From Bacteroidaceae bacterium (lineage in GTDB: Bacteria; Bacteroidota; Bacteroidia; Bacteroidales; Bacteroidaceae): 56,764 nucleotides of DNA. Location of the stretch: the NCBI GenBank assembly GCA_017444485.1, contig JAFSWM010000115.1, positions 1 to 56,764 of the forward strand, read 5' to 3'. Below are positions 25,469 through 35,188 of the stretch, piece after piece (the first letter of the stretch is position 1; the number at the start of each line of letters is the position of its first letter). The notes below the pieces were generated by a model. It had not been told where the DNA came from. It searched no databases and worked only from the letters and a program-made list of their open reading frames with translations. The position numbers and the translations under genes were made by a program.

Positions 25469-27562
25469 ATGCGAACGACACTAACAGCCCTGTTGCTGTT
25501 CACTGCCGTACTAAGCCTCAACGCGCAGGCGCAGACTGACACCACCGACATCTTCTTCGGCCACACCGACATTGGGGAAGCCACTGTCACTGGCCTTACC
25601 GGTCGCACACGCCAGCAAGACTCCCCCGTGCCAGTCAGCGTGGTGCGCGGCCACGAACTGCGCCACGTGCCCGCCGCGAACATCACCGACGTCATCGTGC
25701 GGCAACCAGGCATGAGCCAGGTGACCACCGGCAGTGGCATCGCCAAACCCATCATACGCGGCCTGGGCTACAACCGCATCGTTTGTATCAACGACGGTGT
25801 GCGGCAAGAAGGCTACCAGTGGGGTGACGAGCACGGGCTGGAGATCGACGGCGGAGGCCTCGGCAGCGTGGAAATCATCAAGGGGCCGGCCTCGCTCATG
25901 TACGGCTCCGACGCGATGGCTGGCGTGCTGATATTCCGCCCCACCGCTCTGCCCGAGGAGGGCACATTCCGCAGCGAGGCCGAAACGGAATACCAGACAA
26001 ACAGCGGCCTGTGGCGGTACAGCCTTTCCTCCGCCGGGCGTAAGCACGGCTTCGTGTGGGACGCACGCTGGTCGCAGCAGGCAGCCCATGCCTATAAGAA
26101 CCGCGCCGATGGCTATGTGCCAGGCACCCAACATCGCAGCCATGCCGCCCGCACCCTGTTGGGATTAGACAAAGACTGGGGGCATTCGTTCCTCACGCTG
26201 AGTTACTACCACCTCACGCCGAGTATCGCCGAGGGCGAGCGCGAGGAAGAGACGGGCGAATTAGAACGTCCCGACGGATGGAGCGGGAAGAGTTACGGAT
26301 ATTCGCTGCCCTTCCAGCGAGTGGACCACTATAAGGCCGTGAGCGAGACGTCGGTCGGCATAGGCGCTGGCACACTCACCGCCATCCTGGGCTACCAACA
26401 GAACCGACGCCGCGAATACGAAGAAAGTCGCGACGAATGCGGCCTTTCCCTGCGCCAGCACACGCTCACCTACGACGTGCGCTACCTCATGCCGCTGGGC
26501 AGCGGTTGGAAATTCACTGGCGGCATCGGCGGTATGTACCAGCACTCGGACAACCTGGGCGAGGAATTCCTCATCCCCGACTACCGTCTCTTTGACTTCG
26601 GCTTCTTTGCCACCGCCTCGCGCGAGGTGGGGCGTTTCTCACTGAGCGGCGGGCTGCGCTATGACCGCCGCCACCTCAGCAGCGACGCGCTCGAAGAGGA
26701 AGGGACTCTGCGCTTCGCAGCCCTGAGCCGCAACTTCAACGGGCTGAGCGCCAGCCTCGGCGCGGTGTGGCACGCCCGCCGAAATCTCAACGTGAGGCTC
26801 AACGTGGCCAGAGGATTCCGCGCTCCCACCATCGCTGAGATGGCCTCGAACGGCGTGCACGAGGGGGCCGTGCGCTACGAGATTGGCAACCCACGCCTGA
26901 GCCACGAAGACAGTTGGCAGGCAGACCTCGGCGCAGACTATACCGACCGCTTCCTCTCTGTGCAGGCTGCACTCTTCGCCAACCGCATCAATAATTATAT
27001 ATATGTACGGCGCACCGACGAGGTGGCCGACGAACACCCTGTATATACCTACGACAGCGGCGACGCACGGCTCCTCGGTTTTGAGGTCGGCATCGACATC
27101 CATCCGGTGCACAGCCTGCATTTCCAAAACACATTCTCCTACGTCAGCGCCGTACAACTGCATCAGGCGGCAGACACACGCCACCTGCCTCTCACCCCCG
27201 CACCGCACTGGCGCAGCGAACTGAAATGGGAACTGGCACACGGACATAAGCCGCACGCCTTTGGCTTAGACAATTCCTATCTGAGCCTGGCCATGGATTG
27301 CCATCTGCGTCAGAGCGACTGCTACCGTGCCGACGGCACCGAGACGCCCACGCCCTCCTACACCCTGCTGAGCCTCGCCTTCGGCACAGACGTTGTGGTG
27401 AACGGGAAGACCGTGGCCGACATCCTCTTGTGCGCCGACAACCTCACCGACCGCAACTACCAGCCTCACCTCAGCCGCCTGAAATACACCGACGGCAGCG
27501 GGCTGCACGCTCCCGGGCGTAACTTCACGATCAAACTACGCATCCCCCTGATTTTTCATTGA
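25469..27562 (+). CDS. TonB-dependent outer-membrane receptor
   Basis: A 697-aa TonB-dependent receptor. The signal peptide (about 1-22) is followed by a plug domain (about 45-165) with PVSVVRGHELRHVPA, IIRGLGYNRI and YGSDAMAGVL, then a beta-barrel with DYTDRFLSVQAALFANRI and, near the end, DNLTDRNYQPHLSRL. There is no SusD partner, so it is not a classic SusCD glycan pair; siderophore, heme, cobalamin or metal uptake are all possible. The start at 25469 gives the proper signal peptide. It has its own promoter. The hairpin element at 27558 begins within its last codons. Confidence 0.9.
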   Translation: MRTTLTALLLFTAVLSLNAQAQTDTTDIFFGHTDIGEATVTGLTGRTRQQDSPVPVSVVRGHELRHVPAANITDVIVRQPGMSQVTTGSGIAKPIIRGLGYNRIVCINDGVRQEGYQWGDEHGLEIDGGGLGSVEIIKGPASLMYGSDAMAGVLIFRPTALPEEGTFRSEAETEYQTNSGLWRYSLSSAGRKHGFVWDARWSQQAAHAYKNRADGYVPGTQHRSHAARTLLGLDKDWGHSFLTLSYYHLTPSIAEGEREEETGELERPDGWSGKSYGYSLPFQRVDHYKAVSETSVGIGAGTLTAILGYQQNRRREYEESRDECGLSLRQHTLTYDVRYLMPLGSGWKFTGGIGGMYQHSDNLGEEFLIPDYRLFDFGFFATASREVGRFSLSGGLRYDRRHLSSDALEEEGTLRFAALSRNFNGLSASLGAVWHARRNLNVRLNVARGFRAPTIAEMASNGVHEGAVRYEIGNPRLSHEDSWQADLGADYTDRFLSVQAALFANRINNYIYVRRTDEVADEHPVYTYDSGDARLLGFEVGIDIHPVHSLHFQNTFSYVSAVQLHQAADTRHLPLTPAPHWRSELKWELAHGHKPHAFGLDNSYLSLAMDCHLRQSDCYRADGTETPTPSYTLLSLAFGTDVVVNGKTVADILLCADNLTDRNYQPHLSRLKYTDGSGLHAPGRNFTIKLRIPLIFH

Positions 27563-27654
27563 ACATTGAACGTTGAACCTAGACCATTGACCATTACCAA
27601 TACCAGTAGCAATGGGTTTTGCAAATGTTCAACGGTCAATGGTCAATGGTCAAT
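27558..27654. repeat. Heptamer-armed hairpin element, left copy
   Basis: Heptamers CATTGAA/CATTGAC form the left arm and GTCAATG/TTCAACG the right arm, around a 31-nt centre at 27591-27621. The arms are self-complementary, so the element folds into a long hairpin. It fills the gap between the TonB receptor and the HerA-like ATPase. An inverted copy lies on the other side of that gene. Confidence 0.85.
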
Positions 27655-27674
27655 AAAAAAAACACCTCAAAACT

Positions 27675-29255
27675 ATGCTTGATAACGAACGCGGAATGTA
27701 TGTGGCCCACTCCGAAAAGGGCGCATTGAGCATCATCCCCCGCATGGCCAACCGCCACGGCCTCATCGCGGGAGCCACTGGCACAGGAAAGACAGTGAGC
27801 CTGCAAGTGCTGGCCGAAACCTTCTCACAAGCCGGTGTGCCGTGCTTCATGGCCGACATGAAAGGCGACCTCAGCGGCATCTCACAGCCCGGCGCGCTGA
27901 GCGGGTTCATCGAGAAACGCATGCCGGAGTTCGGCATCGAGAACCCGCAGTTCCAGGCTTGTCCCGTACGCCTCTACGACGTGTTCGGCGAGCAAGGACA
28001 CCCCATGCGTGCCACCGTCTCGCAGATGGGACCCGACCTGCTGGCTCGGCTGCTGGAACTCAATGAGACGCAGACCGGCGTGCTGACCATCGTCTTCAAA
28101 ATTGCAGACGAGCGCGGGCTGCTGATTGACGACCTGAAAGACCTCCGTGCCATGACCGACTATGTGGGGACGCACGCCTCGGAATTCACCACAAAGTACG
28201 GCACCATAGCAAAAGCCACTGTGGGAGCCATACAGCGTGCCCTGCTCACCCTTGAAGGACAGGGGGCAGACAAATTCTTCGGCAAGCCCGAGTTCGACAT
28301 CACTGACCTACTTCAGACCGACAACGGCAAAGGCGTGATGAGCGTGCTGGCCGCCGACAGACTGATGCTTAAACCCAAACTCTACTCCACGTTCCTGCTC
28401 TGGCTGATGTCGGAACTCTACACCACGCTACCCGAGGTAGGCGACTTGGACAAGCCAAAACTCGTGTTCTTCTTCGACGAGGCACACATGCTCTTCGACG
28501 GAACGAGCAAGGCCATGGTGGACAAGATTGAACAGGTGATACGCCTGATACGCTCCAAGGGCGTGGGTATCTACTTCGTCACACAGAGCCCCACCGACCT
28601 TCCCGACACCATACTGGGCCAACTAGGAAACCGCGTGCAACATGCCCTGCGTGCCTATACGCCCAAAGACCAGAAGGCCGTGCGCACCGCCGCCGACACG
28701 TTCCGTGCCAACCCTGCATTCAAGACCGACGAGGCCATCATGCAACTCGAAACGGGCGAAGCCCTCGTGTCGTTCCTCGACGAGAAAGGTGCGCCGATGG
28801 TGGTGGAACGGGCCAAGATACTCTTCCCCCTGAGTCAAATCGGGGCAATCACCGAGGGGCAGCGCCTGGACCTCATCAAGCAGTCGCCCCTCTATGGCAA
28901 ATACGACACACCCGAAGACCGCGAGAGCGCCTTTGAGCAACTCATCGCCGCACAAGAACAAGAGGCTGCCGAGGCTGCAGAAGAACAGTCGGAAGAAAAG
29001 GAAAAGGGCGGAAAGAAAGGCGGAAAGAAAAAGGCCGGCATCCTCAGCAAGGTGCTGAAGGCCATCCTTACTGCCGTCACCGCAACGCTGGGCACGCTCC
29101 TCGGCTCCTTCGTGAGCGACAAGATGACAGGCAAGAAGTCGCGCAAGTCGTCCACCTCGGCCACTGGCCGCGTGGTGAAAAACGCTACCAGCGCCGCCAC
29201 ACGCACCGCAGCCCGCGAAATCACCCGCGACATTTTGGGCAACCTCATCAAATAA
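27675..29255 (+). CDS. HerA/FtsK-like ATPase, DUF853 (YjgR) family
   Basis: A 526-aa P-loop ATPase. Walker A is GATGTGKT at 33-40, Walker B is in [11 protein letters not shown], and [26 protein letters not shown] is a DUF853 hallmark region. The length fits YjgR-type proteins. The C-terminal 90 residues are Lys/Glu-rich ([15 protein letters not shown]) and then hydrophobic/basic, a tail not needed for ATPase function. HerA relatives move DNA, but this family's role is unknown. The gene stands alone between two inverted copies of the heptamer hairpin element. Confidence 0.87.
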   Translation: MLDNERGMYVAHSEKGALSIIPRMANRHGLIAGATGTGKTVSLQVLAETFSQAGVPCFMADMKGDLSGISQPGALSGFIEKRMPEFGIENPQFQACPVRLYDVFGEQGHPMRATVSQMGPDLLARLLELNETQTGVLTIVFKIADERGLLIDDLKDLRAMTDYVGTHASEFTTKYGTIAKATVGAIQRALLTLEGQGADKFFGKPEFDITDLLQTDNGKGVMSVLAADRLMLKPKLYSTFLLWLMSELYTTLPEVGDLDKPKLVFFFDEAHMLFDGTSKAMVDKIEQVIRLIRSKGVGIYFVTQSPTDLPDTILGQLGNRVQHALRAYTPKDQKAVRTAADTFRANPAFKTDEAIMQLETGEALVSFLDEKGAPMVVERAKILFPLSQIGAITEGQRLDLIKQSPLYGKYDTPEDRESAFEQLIAAQEQEAAEAAEEQSEEKEKGGKKGGKKKAGILSKVLKAILTAVTATLGTLLGSFVSDKMTGKKSRKSSTSATGRVVKNATSAATRTAAREITRDILGNLIK

Positions 29256-29264
29256 ACCTTTTTT

Positions 29265-29371
29265 CATTGACCATTGAACATTGACCATTGAACATTAACA
29301 AAACCCATTGCTGCTGGTATTGGTAATGGTCAATGGTCAATGTTCAATGGTCAATGGTCAACGGTCAATGG
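29265..29371. repeat. Heptamer-armed hairpin element, right (inverted) copy
   Basis: The 31-nt centre at 29299-29329 is the reverse complement of the left copy's centre with one difference. The flanking arms again consist of CATTGAC/CATTGAA and GTCAATG/TTCAATG heptamers; copy number differs from the left element, as expected for slippage-prone repeats. Confidence 0.85.
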
Positions 29372-29444
29372 TTGAAAGCCCCCGTGATTTCATCTTTTCT
29401 AAAAAAACAAGGGGCTATACTTGCTCCTATGTTCTGAAAATGCC

Positions 29445-29452
29445 TATTTTTG
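29445..29452 (+). promoter_or_regulatory. -7 promoter box for tRNA-Leu
   Basis: TATTTTTG, 16 nt before the mature 5' end of the tRNA. Confidence 0.6.
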
Positions 29453-29468
29453 CACCGTCGTAACACAA

Positions 29469-29550
29469 GCCCGGATGGCGGAATCGGTAGACGCGCCGGT
29501 CTCAAACACCGGTGGGGCAACCCGTGCCGGTTCGACCCCGGCTCCGGGTA
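29469..29550 (+). tRNA. tRNA-Leu (CAA)
   Basis: An 82-nt tRNA. The acceptor arms are GCCCGGA (29469-29475) and TCCGGGT (29543-29549), with one G-U pair and discriminator A. The anticodon stem CCGGT/ACCGG holds the loop CTCAAAC, giving anticodon CAA for UUG codons. The long variable arm and GGTTCGACCCC T-arm fit a class II leucine tRNA. CCA is not encoded. A 15-bp hairpin (29565-29598) follows before rnr. Confidence 0.95.
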
Positions 29551-29564
29551 CGACACATTTTGCA

Positions 29565-29598
29565 CGCGGGGGAAGTCTTTTCCAAGACCTCCCCCGCG
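29565..29598 (+). terminator. Hairpin between tRNA-Leu and rnr
   Basis: CGCGGGGGAAGTCTT (29565-29579) pairs with 29584-29598 around TTCC, with one mismatch. No T-run follows, so it may be an RNA-processing or attenuation hairpin rather than a full terminator. Confidence 0.5.
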
Positions 29599-29638
29599 TA
29601 GTTTCAAAGAACAAACCTTACACCACACACACAAAGAC

Positions 29639-31864
29639 ATGGCCAAGAAGAAATCTGTGCGCCGCCTGACCAAGCGCGACATCTATTCGTTCTTGATAGA
29701 CTTCTTTGAGTCGCAGCCAGGCAAGTCGTTCACAACAAAACAAGTGTTTGCCGCCCTGCGGCTCACCACACACGCCCCCAAGATGGTATGCCTCGACGTA
29801 CTCGACCAACTCCTGCTCGAAGACCGCATAGCCCGCACGGACGACGGCGTCTACCATTTCGTGGTGCGCACACAGACAATGGAGGGCATCTTCCGCCGTC
29901 GCAGCAACGGGCGCAACGTGGTGGAACCCCTCGATGGCGGGAAGTCCATCCTCGTTTTTGAGCGGAACTCACACCACGCGCTCGATGGCGACCAGGTGCG
30001 CGTGACGCTACTGGCCAAACGCCGCAGCCATGCCCGCGAAGCAATGGTGACGGAAGTGGTGAAACGTGCGCACGACACGTTTGTAGGGCGGCTCAAAGTG
30101 GAGAAACAATATGGCTTCCTCATCACCGAGAGCCGCATATTGGCGCAGGACATCTTCATCCCCAAAGGCGCACTCGGTAAGGGGCGAACGGGCGACAAGG
30201 CCGTGGTGAAAATCACCGAGTGGCCCGACGATGCGAAGAGCCCTATCGGGAAGGTCATCGACGTGCTCGGCAAGAGCGGGGAGAACAACGCCGAGATGCA
30301 TTCCATCCTCGTCGAGTACGGACTGCCCTACAAATACCCTGAGCGCGTGGAGCAGGCAGCCAATGCCATAGATCCTGGTATCACGCCCGAGGAGATTGCA
30401 CGGCGGGAGGACTTCCGCGAGGTGACCACATTCACCATCGACCCGCGCGACGCCAAGGACTTCGACGACGCACTATCCGTTCGCCTCGTCTCCGAAAAGT
30501 GGGGCGACGCGAAGGCCGTCTATGAAGTGGGCGTACACATCGCCGACGTTTCACACTATGTCCACGAGGGCGATATCATAGACAAAGAGGCTCAGCGACG
30601 CGCCACAAGCATCTACCTCGTGGACCGCACCATCCCCATGCTGCCCGAACGCCTGTGCAACTTCATCTGCTCGCTGCGTCCCGACGAGGAGAAACTGACC
30701 TACAGCGCCGTGTTCTGCATGAACGCCAAGGCCGAGGTACTGTCGTGGCATCTGGCACACACCGTCATCAAGAGCAACCGCCGCTTTGCCTACGAGGAGG
30801 TGCAGGAAATACTTGAACAAAACGGGCAGGCCTCGCCCCAGGACCTCGCCCTGCCTGGGGAACACCCGCAGGTGGTGGGCAGCGCGGAGCAGCCCGTGGG
30901 CGAATATGCACGCGAACTCATCCTACTCGACGCCCTCGCCAAACAATTGCGCGCCAACCGCTTCCACAAGGGAAGCATCGGCTTTGACCGTCCGGAGATA
31001 CGCTTTGAGATTAACGAGAAAGGCACACCAGTGGGCACCTACATCAAGGTGGCCAAGGACGCCAACAAACTCGTGGAAGAGTTTATGCTCCTGGCCAACC
31101 GCTATGTGGCCGAGCACGTGGGGCGTGTGCCAAAGGGGAAGAAAGCCAAGGTACTGCCCTACCGCATCCACGACGTGCCGGACCAGGACAAGTTGGAGAA
31201 ACTCGCCGCTTTCGCGGGCAAGTTTGGCCACCGCCTACGCACCGACGGCAGCAAGACCGACGTGGCCAAACGGCTCAACAAACTCCTTGAAGACGTACAT
31301 GGCCGTGCGGAGGAAAAGGCTGTGGAGATGGTGGCGCTACGGGCCATGCAGAAAGCACGCTACAGCACGCACAACATCGGACACTACGGCCTGATGTTCC
31401 CCTACTACACACACTTCACCTCCCCCATCCGCCGCTACCCCGACACGATGGTACACCGCTTGCTCACTCGCTATGAGGCGGGCGGGCGCAGCGCTTCGCG
31501 GGAGAAATACGAGGACCTCTGCGACCACAGTTCCGACATGGAAATACTCGCCACACAGGCCGAGCGCGCCAGCATCAAATACAAGCAGGTGGAGTTCATG
31601 GCCGCGCGCGTCGGGCAAATCTTCGACGGACACATCTGCGGCATCACGGAGTTCGGCTTCTATGTAGAATTAGAGGAAAATGGCTGTGAGGGGTTCGTCT
31701 CGCTCCGTGACCTTCAAGACGACTATTACGAATACGACGATCGCAACTTCTGCCTGGTGGGCAGACGTTCCAACCGTCATTACAGCCTTGGCGACAAAGT
31801 GCGCGTCAGTGTGGCACGTGCCAACCTGGACCGCAAGCAACTTGATTTCCAACTAACAGAATGA
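29639..31864 (+). CDS. rnr: Ribonuclease R
   Basis: A 741-aa 3'-5' exoribonuclease that degrades structured RNA. The N-terminal helical/cold-shock region (1-260) precedes the RNB catalytic domain with DPRDAKDFDDAL around residue 270, holding the metal-binding aspartates. HYGLMFPYYTHFTSPIRRYPD follows, and a C-terminal S1 domain (about 655-741) ends the protein. The ATG at 29639 (MAKKKSVRRL) is chosen because the open frame upstream runs through the tRNA gene. The stop overlaps the next start (ATGA), coupling it to the (p)ppGpp synthetase. Confidence 0.95.
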   Translation: MAKKKSVRRLTKRDIYSFLIDFFESQPGKSFTTKQVFAALRLTTHAPKMVCLDVLDQLLLEDRIARTDDGVYHFVVRTQTMEGIFRRRSNGRNVVEPLDGGKSILVFERNSHHALDGDQVRVTLLAKRRSHAREAMVTEVVKRAHDTFVGRLKVEKQYGFLITESRILAQDIFIPKGALGKGRTGDKAVVKITEWPDDAKSPIGKVIDVLGKSGENNAEMHSILVEYGLPYKYPERVEQAANAIDPGITPEEIARREDFREVTTFTIDPRDAKDFDDALSVRLVSEKWGDAKAVYEVGVHIADVSHYVHEGDIIDKEAQRRATSIYLVDRTIPMLPERLCNFICSLRPDEEKLTYSAVFCMNAKAEVLSWHLAHTVIKSNRRFAYEEVQEILEQNGQASPQDLALPGEHPQVVGSAEQPVGEYARELILLDALAKQLRANRFHKGSIGFDRPEIRFEINEKGTPVGTYIKVAKDANKLVEEFMLLANRYVAEHVGRVPKGKKAKVLPYRIHDVPDQDKLEKLAAFAGKFGHRLRTDGSKTDVAKRLNKLLEDVHGRAEEKAVEMVALRAMQKARYSTHNIGHYGLMFPYYTHFTSPIRRYPDTMVHRLLTRYEAGGRSASREKYEDLCDHSSDMEILATQAERASIKYKQVEFMAARVGQIFDGHICGITEFGFYVELEENGCEGFVSLRDLQDDYYEYDDRNFCLVGRRSNRHYSLGDKVRVSVARANLDRKQLDFQLTE

Positions 31865-34059
31865 ACGTACAGCCTTTCTCCCCTTCCCTGCCGCGTCTGC
31901 GTGCCTTACTCGAGTTGTGGCGCGACGAAGCCTTTGCACCACAAAAGGCTCAGGCGCGCGAGGTTACACGCTATCTCGACGAACGCCTTGCCCAAGGCAC
32001 AAAGCCTGACGACGTCTTCGGCCTTGACAAGTTGCAGACGACACTGGAAAGCATCGCGCTGGCACGCCGTGAAATCGGAGTAACGGGCGATGTGGCCACC
32101 GCCTTCGTGCTCGACACATTGGCGGCCACGGAGGATATCAAAACCGTCATAGCCCCGCGCTTCGGGCAGACCGTGGCCGACTTCCTTACCGGCTTCCGCC
32201 GCGTAGCCGCGCTGGACGCCCACACCGAAGCGATGAAGACCGACAACTTCCGCAACCTGCTCGTGGCACAAGCCGGCGACGTGCGAGTGGTGCTGTTGCT
32301 CATCGCTCGCCACGTGCTCGTGATGCGCCTCATCAGAGACTGCCCCAATGCGGAAGCCGTTCGAGCCTTCTCCCTCGAAGCCGCACACATCTACGCCCCC
32401 TTAGCCCACAAACTAGGGCTCTACACACTCAAGAGCGAACTGGAGGACCTTTCGCTCAAATACCTTGAGCACGACGCATACTACCACATCAAGGCCAAAC
32501 TCAACGCTACGAAACAAGCACGCGACGCATACGTGGAACGCTTCACCGCTCCCATCCGGCAAGCCCTCGACGAGGCCGGATTGAAGTACCATATGAAAGC
32601 GCGCACCAAGAGCATACATTCCATCTGGCAGAAGATGAAGAAGCAGCGCGTGGAGTTCGAGGGCGTGTTCGACCTGTTCGCCATTCGCATCATCCTCGAC
32701 GCGCCGCTGAAGCAGGAGAAAGCGCAATGCTGGAAGGCATTCAGCATCGTCACCGACGGGCGCGAGAGCGACTTGAAGCGTCTGCGCGATTGGCTGACCG
32801 TGCCCAAGAGCAACGGCTATGAGAGCCTACACATCACCGTCAAAGGGCCCGAAGACAAGTGGGTGGAGGTGCAGATACGCACCGAGCGTATGGACGAGAT
32901 TGCCGAACACGGTCTGGCCGCGCATTGGCGCTACAAGGGCGTGAAGAGCAGCGGGGCCAACGTGGAGCATTGGCTCGCCGACATCCGCAACGCGCTTGAG
33001 CAAGGCGACGAGCAGGCTCTTCAGGGAAGCCTCGCAGAGAAACTGCACGAAGACCGCACCTATGTGTTTACCCCCAAGGGCGACCTCTACAGCCTGCCCG
33101 CCCACGCCACCGTTCTCGACTTTGCCTACCACATACACAGCGCCGTGGGCAACCACTGTACGGGGGCAAAGATAGGCGGGCGAAACGTATCACTGCGTCG
33201 CGAACTGAAAAGTGGCGAGACGGTGGAAGTGGTCACTAGCAACAACCAGACACCCAAAGCCGACTGGGAACAGATCGTCGTATCGAGCCACGCACGCAGC
33301 AAGATACGCGCCGCAGTCAAAGAAATTGGCGCCCGGCAAGCGGTCTTCGCCCGCGAGCAATTGGAGCGCAGGCTGAAGAATCGCAAAGTGGCGTGGGACG
33401 AAACCGTATGGAACCGATTGGTGCGCAAACAGGGATACAAGGAGGCCAACGAATTCTTCAGCGACATCGCCAGCGGGCGGCTCGATGTGAACGAAATCAT
33501 CGAAGCCTACACCGACATGGCAACCGGGGACGCTACGCCCAAGCCTCACCTGCCACAACGTAGCGCAGGAGACTATAGTCTTGAAACCCAAGAAGGCACG
33601 CAGCAGCCCAGCGACGACGTGCTTGTCATCGACCGCAATCTGAAAGGCGTGGATTTTCGCATCGCCAAGTGCTGCAACCCCGTCTATGGCGATGACGTGT
33701 TCGGTTTTGTCACCGTCAGCGGCGGCATCACCATCCACCGCACCACATGCCCGAATGCCCCCTCCATGCGCGAACGCTACGGCTACCGCGTGGTCAAGGC
33801 ACGATGGGCAGGAAAAGGCGGCAGCACCTATCCCATCACGCTGCGCATTGTGGGCAACGACGACCTCGGCATCGTGAACAACATCACCAGTATCATCACC
33901 CGCGAGCAACGCGTGATGCTACGCAGTATACGCATCGACAGTCACGACGGACTCTTCTCGGGCATCCTCACCGTGCTGGTGGAAAACACTGAAGAAATTT
34001 CAGTGCTCATCAAGAAAATCAGCACCGTGAAAGGCGTGAAGAGCGTCACAAGGGTGTAG
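31861..34059 (+). CDS. relA: RelA/SpoT-family (p)ppGpp synthetase, hydrolase site degenerate
   Basis: A 732-aa long RSH protein making the alarmone (p)ppGpp. The synthetase domain (about 240-345) has RTKSIHSIWQKMK and VEVQIRTERMDEIAEHGLAAHW. TGS (about 395-460) and C-terminal ACT (about 655-732) domains follow. In the N-terminal HD region the His-Asp pair is missing: where LLHDVVEDT is usual, this protein reads VLDTLAATED, and DVRVVLLLIARH replaces the usual ADR segment. It should therefore be a synthetase only, like RelA. It overlaps rnr by 4 bp. Confidence 0.93.
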   Translation: MNVQPFSPSLPRLRALLELWRDEAFAPQKAQAREVTRYLDERLAQGTKPDDVFGLDKLQTTLESIALARREIGVTGDVATAFVLDTLAATEDIKTVIAPRFGQTVADFLTGFRRVAALDAHTEAMKTDNFRNLLVAQAGDVRVVLLLIARHVLVMRLIRDCPNAEAVRAFSLEAAHIYAPLAHKLGLYTLKSELEDLSLKYLEHDAYYHIKAKLNATKQARDAYVERFTAPIRQALDEAGLKYHMKARTKSIHSIWQKMKKQRVEFEGVFDLFAIRIILDAPLKQEKAQCWKAFSIVTDGRESDLKRLRDWLTVPKSNGYESLHITVKGPEDKWVEVQIRTERMDEIAEHGLAAHWRYKGVKSSGANVEHWLADIRNALEQGDEQALQGSLAEKLHEDRTYVFTPKGDLYSLPAHATVLDFAYHIHSAVGNHCTGAKIGGRNVSLRRELKSGETVEVVTSNNQTPKADWEQIVVSSHARSKIRAAVKEIGARQAVFAREQLERRLKNRKVAWDETVWNRLVRKQGYKEANEFFSDIASGRLDVNEIIEAYTDMATGDATPKPHLPQRSAGDYSLETQEGTQQPSDDVLVIDRNLKGVDFRIAKCCNPVYGDDVFGFVTVSGGITIHRTTCPNAPSMRERYGYRVVKARWAGKGGSTYPITLRIVGNDDLGIVNNITSIITREQRVMLRSIRIDSHDGLFSGILTVLVENTEEISVLIKKISTVKGVKSVTRV

Positions 34060-34110
34060 GACTGCAGCACGTTCATTTCTCATTTAAAACCTCTCACCAC
34101 ATCTTCCCCC

Positions 34111-34296
34111 ATGAGCGACGGCAATTACAACCGCAACCTCCTCCCCTATCGCGATTATCAGAGCGGTGTGCGCGCTGGGCGTGCACAAACCCGCGCCCAG
34201 GCTTTCGACACGCTGAAGGCCATACTTGAAGAATGTACCTTCTCGTCCAACGAGCGAGAGGAGATACTCGCGCGGTTTCGCTGCCTGATGCCTTAG
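34111..34296 (+). CDS. Small conserved-type hypothetical protein (61 aa)
   Basis: A 61-aa soluble protein (MSDGNYNRNLLPYRDYQSG...) with an Arg-rich middle and a C-terminal helix. It looks like a short conserved Bacteroidales protein of unknown role, judged from its well-formed start and normal codon use. It lies 51 bp after the RelA-type gene in the same direction. A GC-rich hairpin repeat follows its stop codon at 34324. Confidence 0.65.
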   Translation: MSDGNYNRNLLPYRDYQSGVRAGRAQTRAQAFDTLKAILEECTFSSNEREEILARFRCLMP

Positions 34297-34323
34297 CCTA
34301 TGGCTTTTGGGATGAAGCAATCC

Positions 34324-34352
34324 GCGGGCGAGACGCCCGCACTCCCAGGGAG
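34324..34352. repeat. GC-rich hairpin repeat, copy 2
   Basis: GCGGGCG-AGA-CGCCCGC (34324-34340) is a perfect 7-bp stem with a 3-nt loop, followed by the second palindrome CTCCCAGGGAG (34342-34352). Same family as 31-56 and 54970-55032. It lies between the 61-aa gene and coaX. Confidence 0.7.
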
Positions 34353-34395
34353 CGCAAAAAGTAGAGGTTTCTTTGTAGCATTCCCTAAAACGCGC

Positions 34396-34403
34396 TACTT
34401 TTG
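34396..34403 (+). promoter_or_regulatory. -7 promoter box for coaX
   Basis: TACTTTTG, 12 nt before the ATG at 34416. Confidence 0.6.
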
Positions 34404-34415
34404 CACGTGAAAACT

Positions 34416-35171
34416 ATGAACTTAGTCATAGACATAGGCAACACGTATGCCAAAGCCGCACTCTTTGAGGGTGTACGGATGAAAAACAACGTACATTGTC
34501 GTATCGGCGAGCCAGACCGCTTGCAAGAGTTTGCCGACAGCGCGGAGATTAGTGCTTGCGCCGTGTCATGCGTTGCTGCGGCTACAGCCGGCATAGACGC
34601 TTGGATCAACATGCTGAAGTGCCCCACGTTGCGCGTCACGGGCGCCACGCCACTCCCTTTTCGCAATAACTACCGCACCCCGCTCACGCTGGGTAGCGAC
34701 CGCATTGCAGCCGTAGCGGGAGCGAAGGCATTGCACCCGGACACAAACGTGTTGGTGGCCGACATTGGCACCTGCCTCACCCTCGATGTGCTCACTGCCG
34801 ATGGTATCTATCTCGGCGGAAACGTATCGCCAGGGCCGACCATGCGTTTCACGGCCCTCAACACAGGTACCGCACGTCTCCCGCTCGTGGCCCAAGAGGG
34901 CGACAGCCCACTCATCGGATACAGCACGGAGACGGCGATACGCAGCGGCGTGATGCGCGGATTGGCCCTTGAAGTGGAAGGCTTTGCCCAGAAACTACGC
35001 GAAACCATGCCTGGCCTCATCCTTCTCGTTACCGGTGGAAAAAGCACAGAACTGCTTCCGCTGATTGACGCATCGGCCCGTCTGTACCACGAGCCGTTCC
35101 TCGTAGAGACGGGTCTTAACTACATTTTGTCGTATTGCAGAAGCAAGGGTTCCGCCCTGCCTGCTCAATAA
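34416..35171 (+). CDS. coaX: Type III pantothenate kinase
   Basis: A 251-aa CoaX, phosphorylating pantothenate in the first step of coenzyme A synthesis. The ASKHA-fold motifs are present: VIDIGNTYAKAALF at the N-terminus, GSDRIAAVAGAKAL, the catalytic VADIGTCLTLDV and LVTGGKSTEL. The ATG at 34416 is preferred over an upstream TTG within the -7 box. The outer-membrane protein gene begins 17 bp after its stop, and lptC and corC follow in the same direction, probably as one operon. Confidence 0.94.
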   Translation: MNLVIDIGNTYAKAALFEGVRMKNNVHCRIGEPDRLQEFADSAEISACAVSCVAAATAGIDAWINMLKCPTLRVTGATPLPFRNNYRTPLTLGSDRIAAVAGAKALHPDTNVLVADIGTCLTLDVLTADGIYLGGNVSPGPTMRFTALNTGTARLPLVAQEGDSPLIGYSTETAIRSGVMRGLALEVEGFAQKLRETMPGLILLVTGGKSTELLPLIDASARLYHEPFLVETGLNYILSYCRSKGSALPAQ

Positions 35172-35188
35172 ACACCACTCTCCTATTC

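Noticed and set aside
29450..29638. Upstream extension of RNase R
   Set aside because: The extension would translate the tRNA-Leu gene; the ATG at 29639 gives the normal N-terminus.
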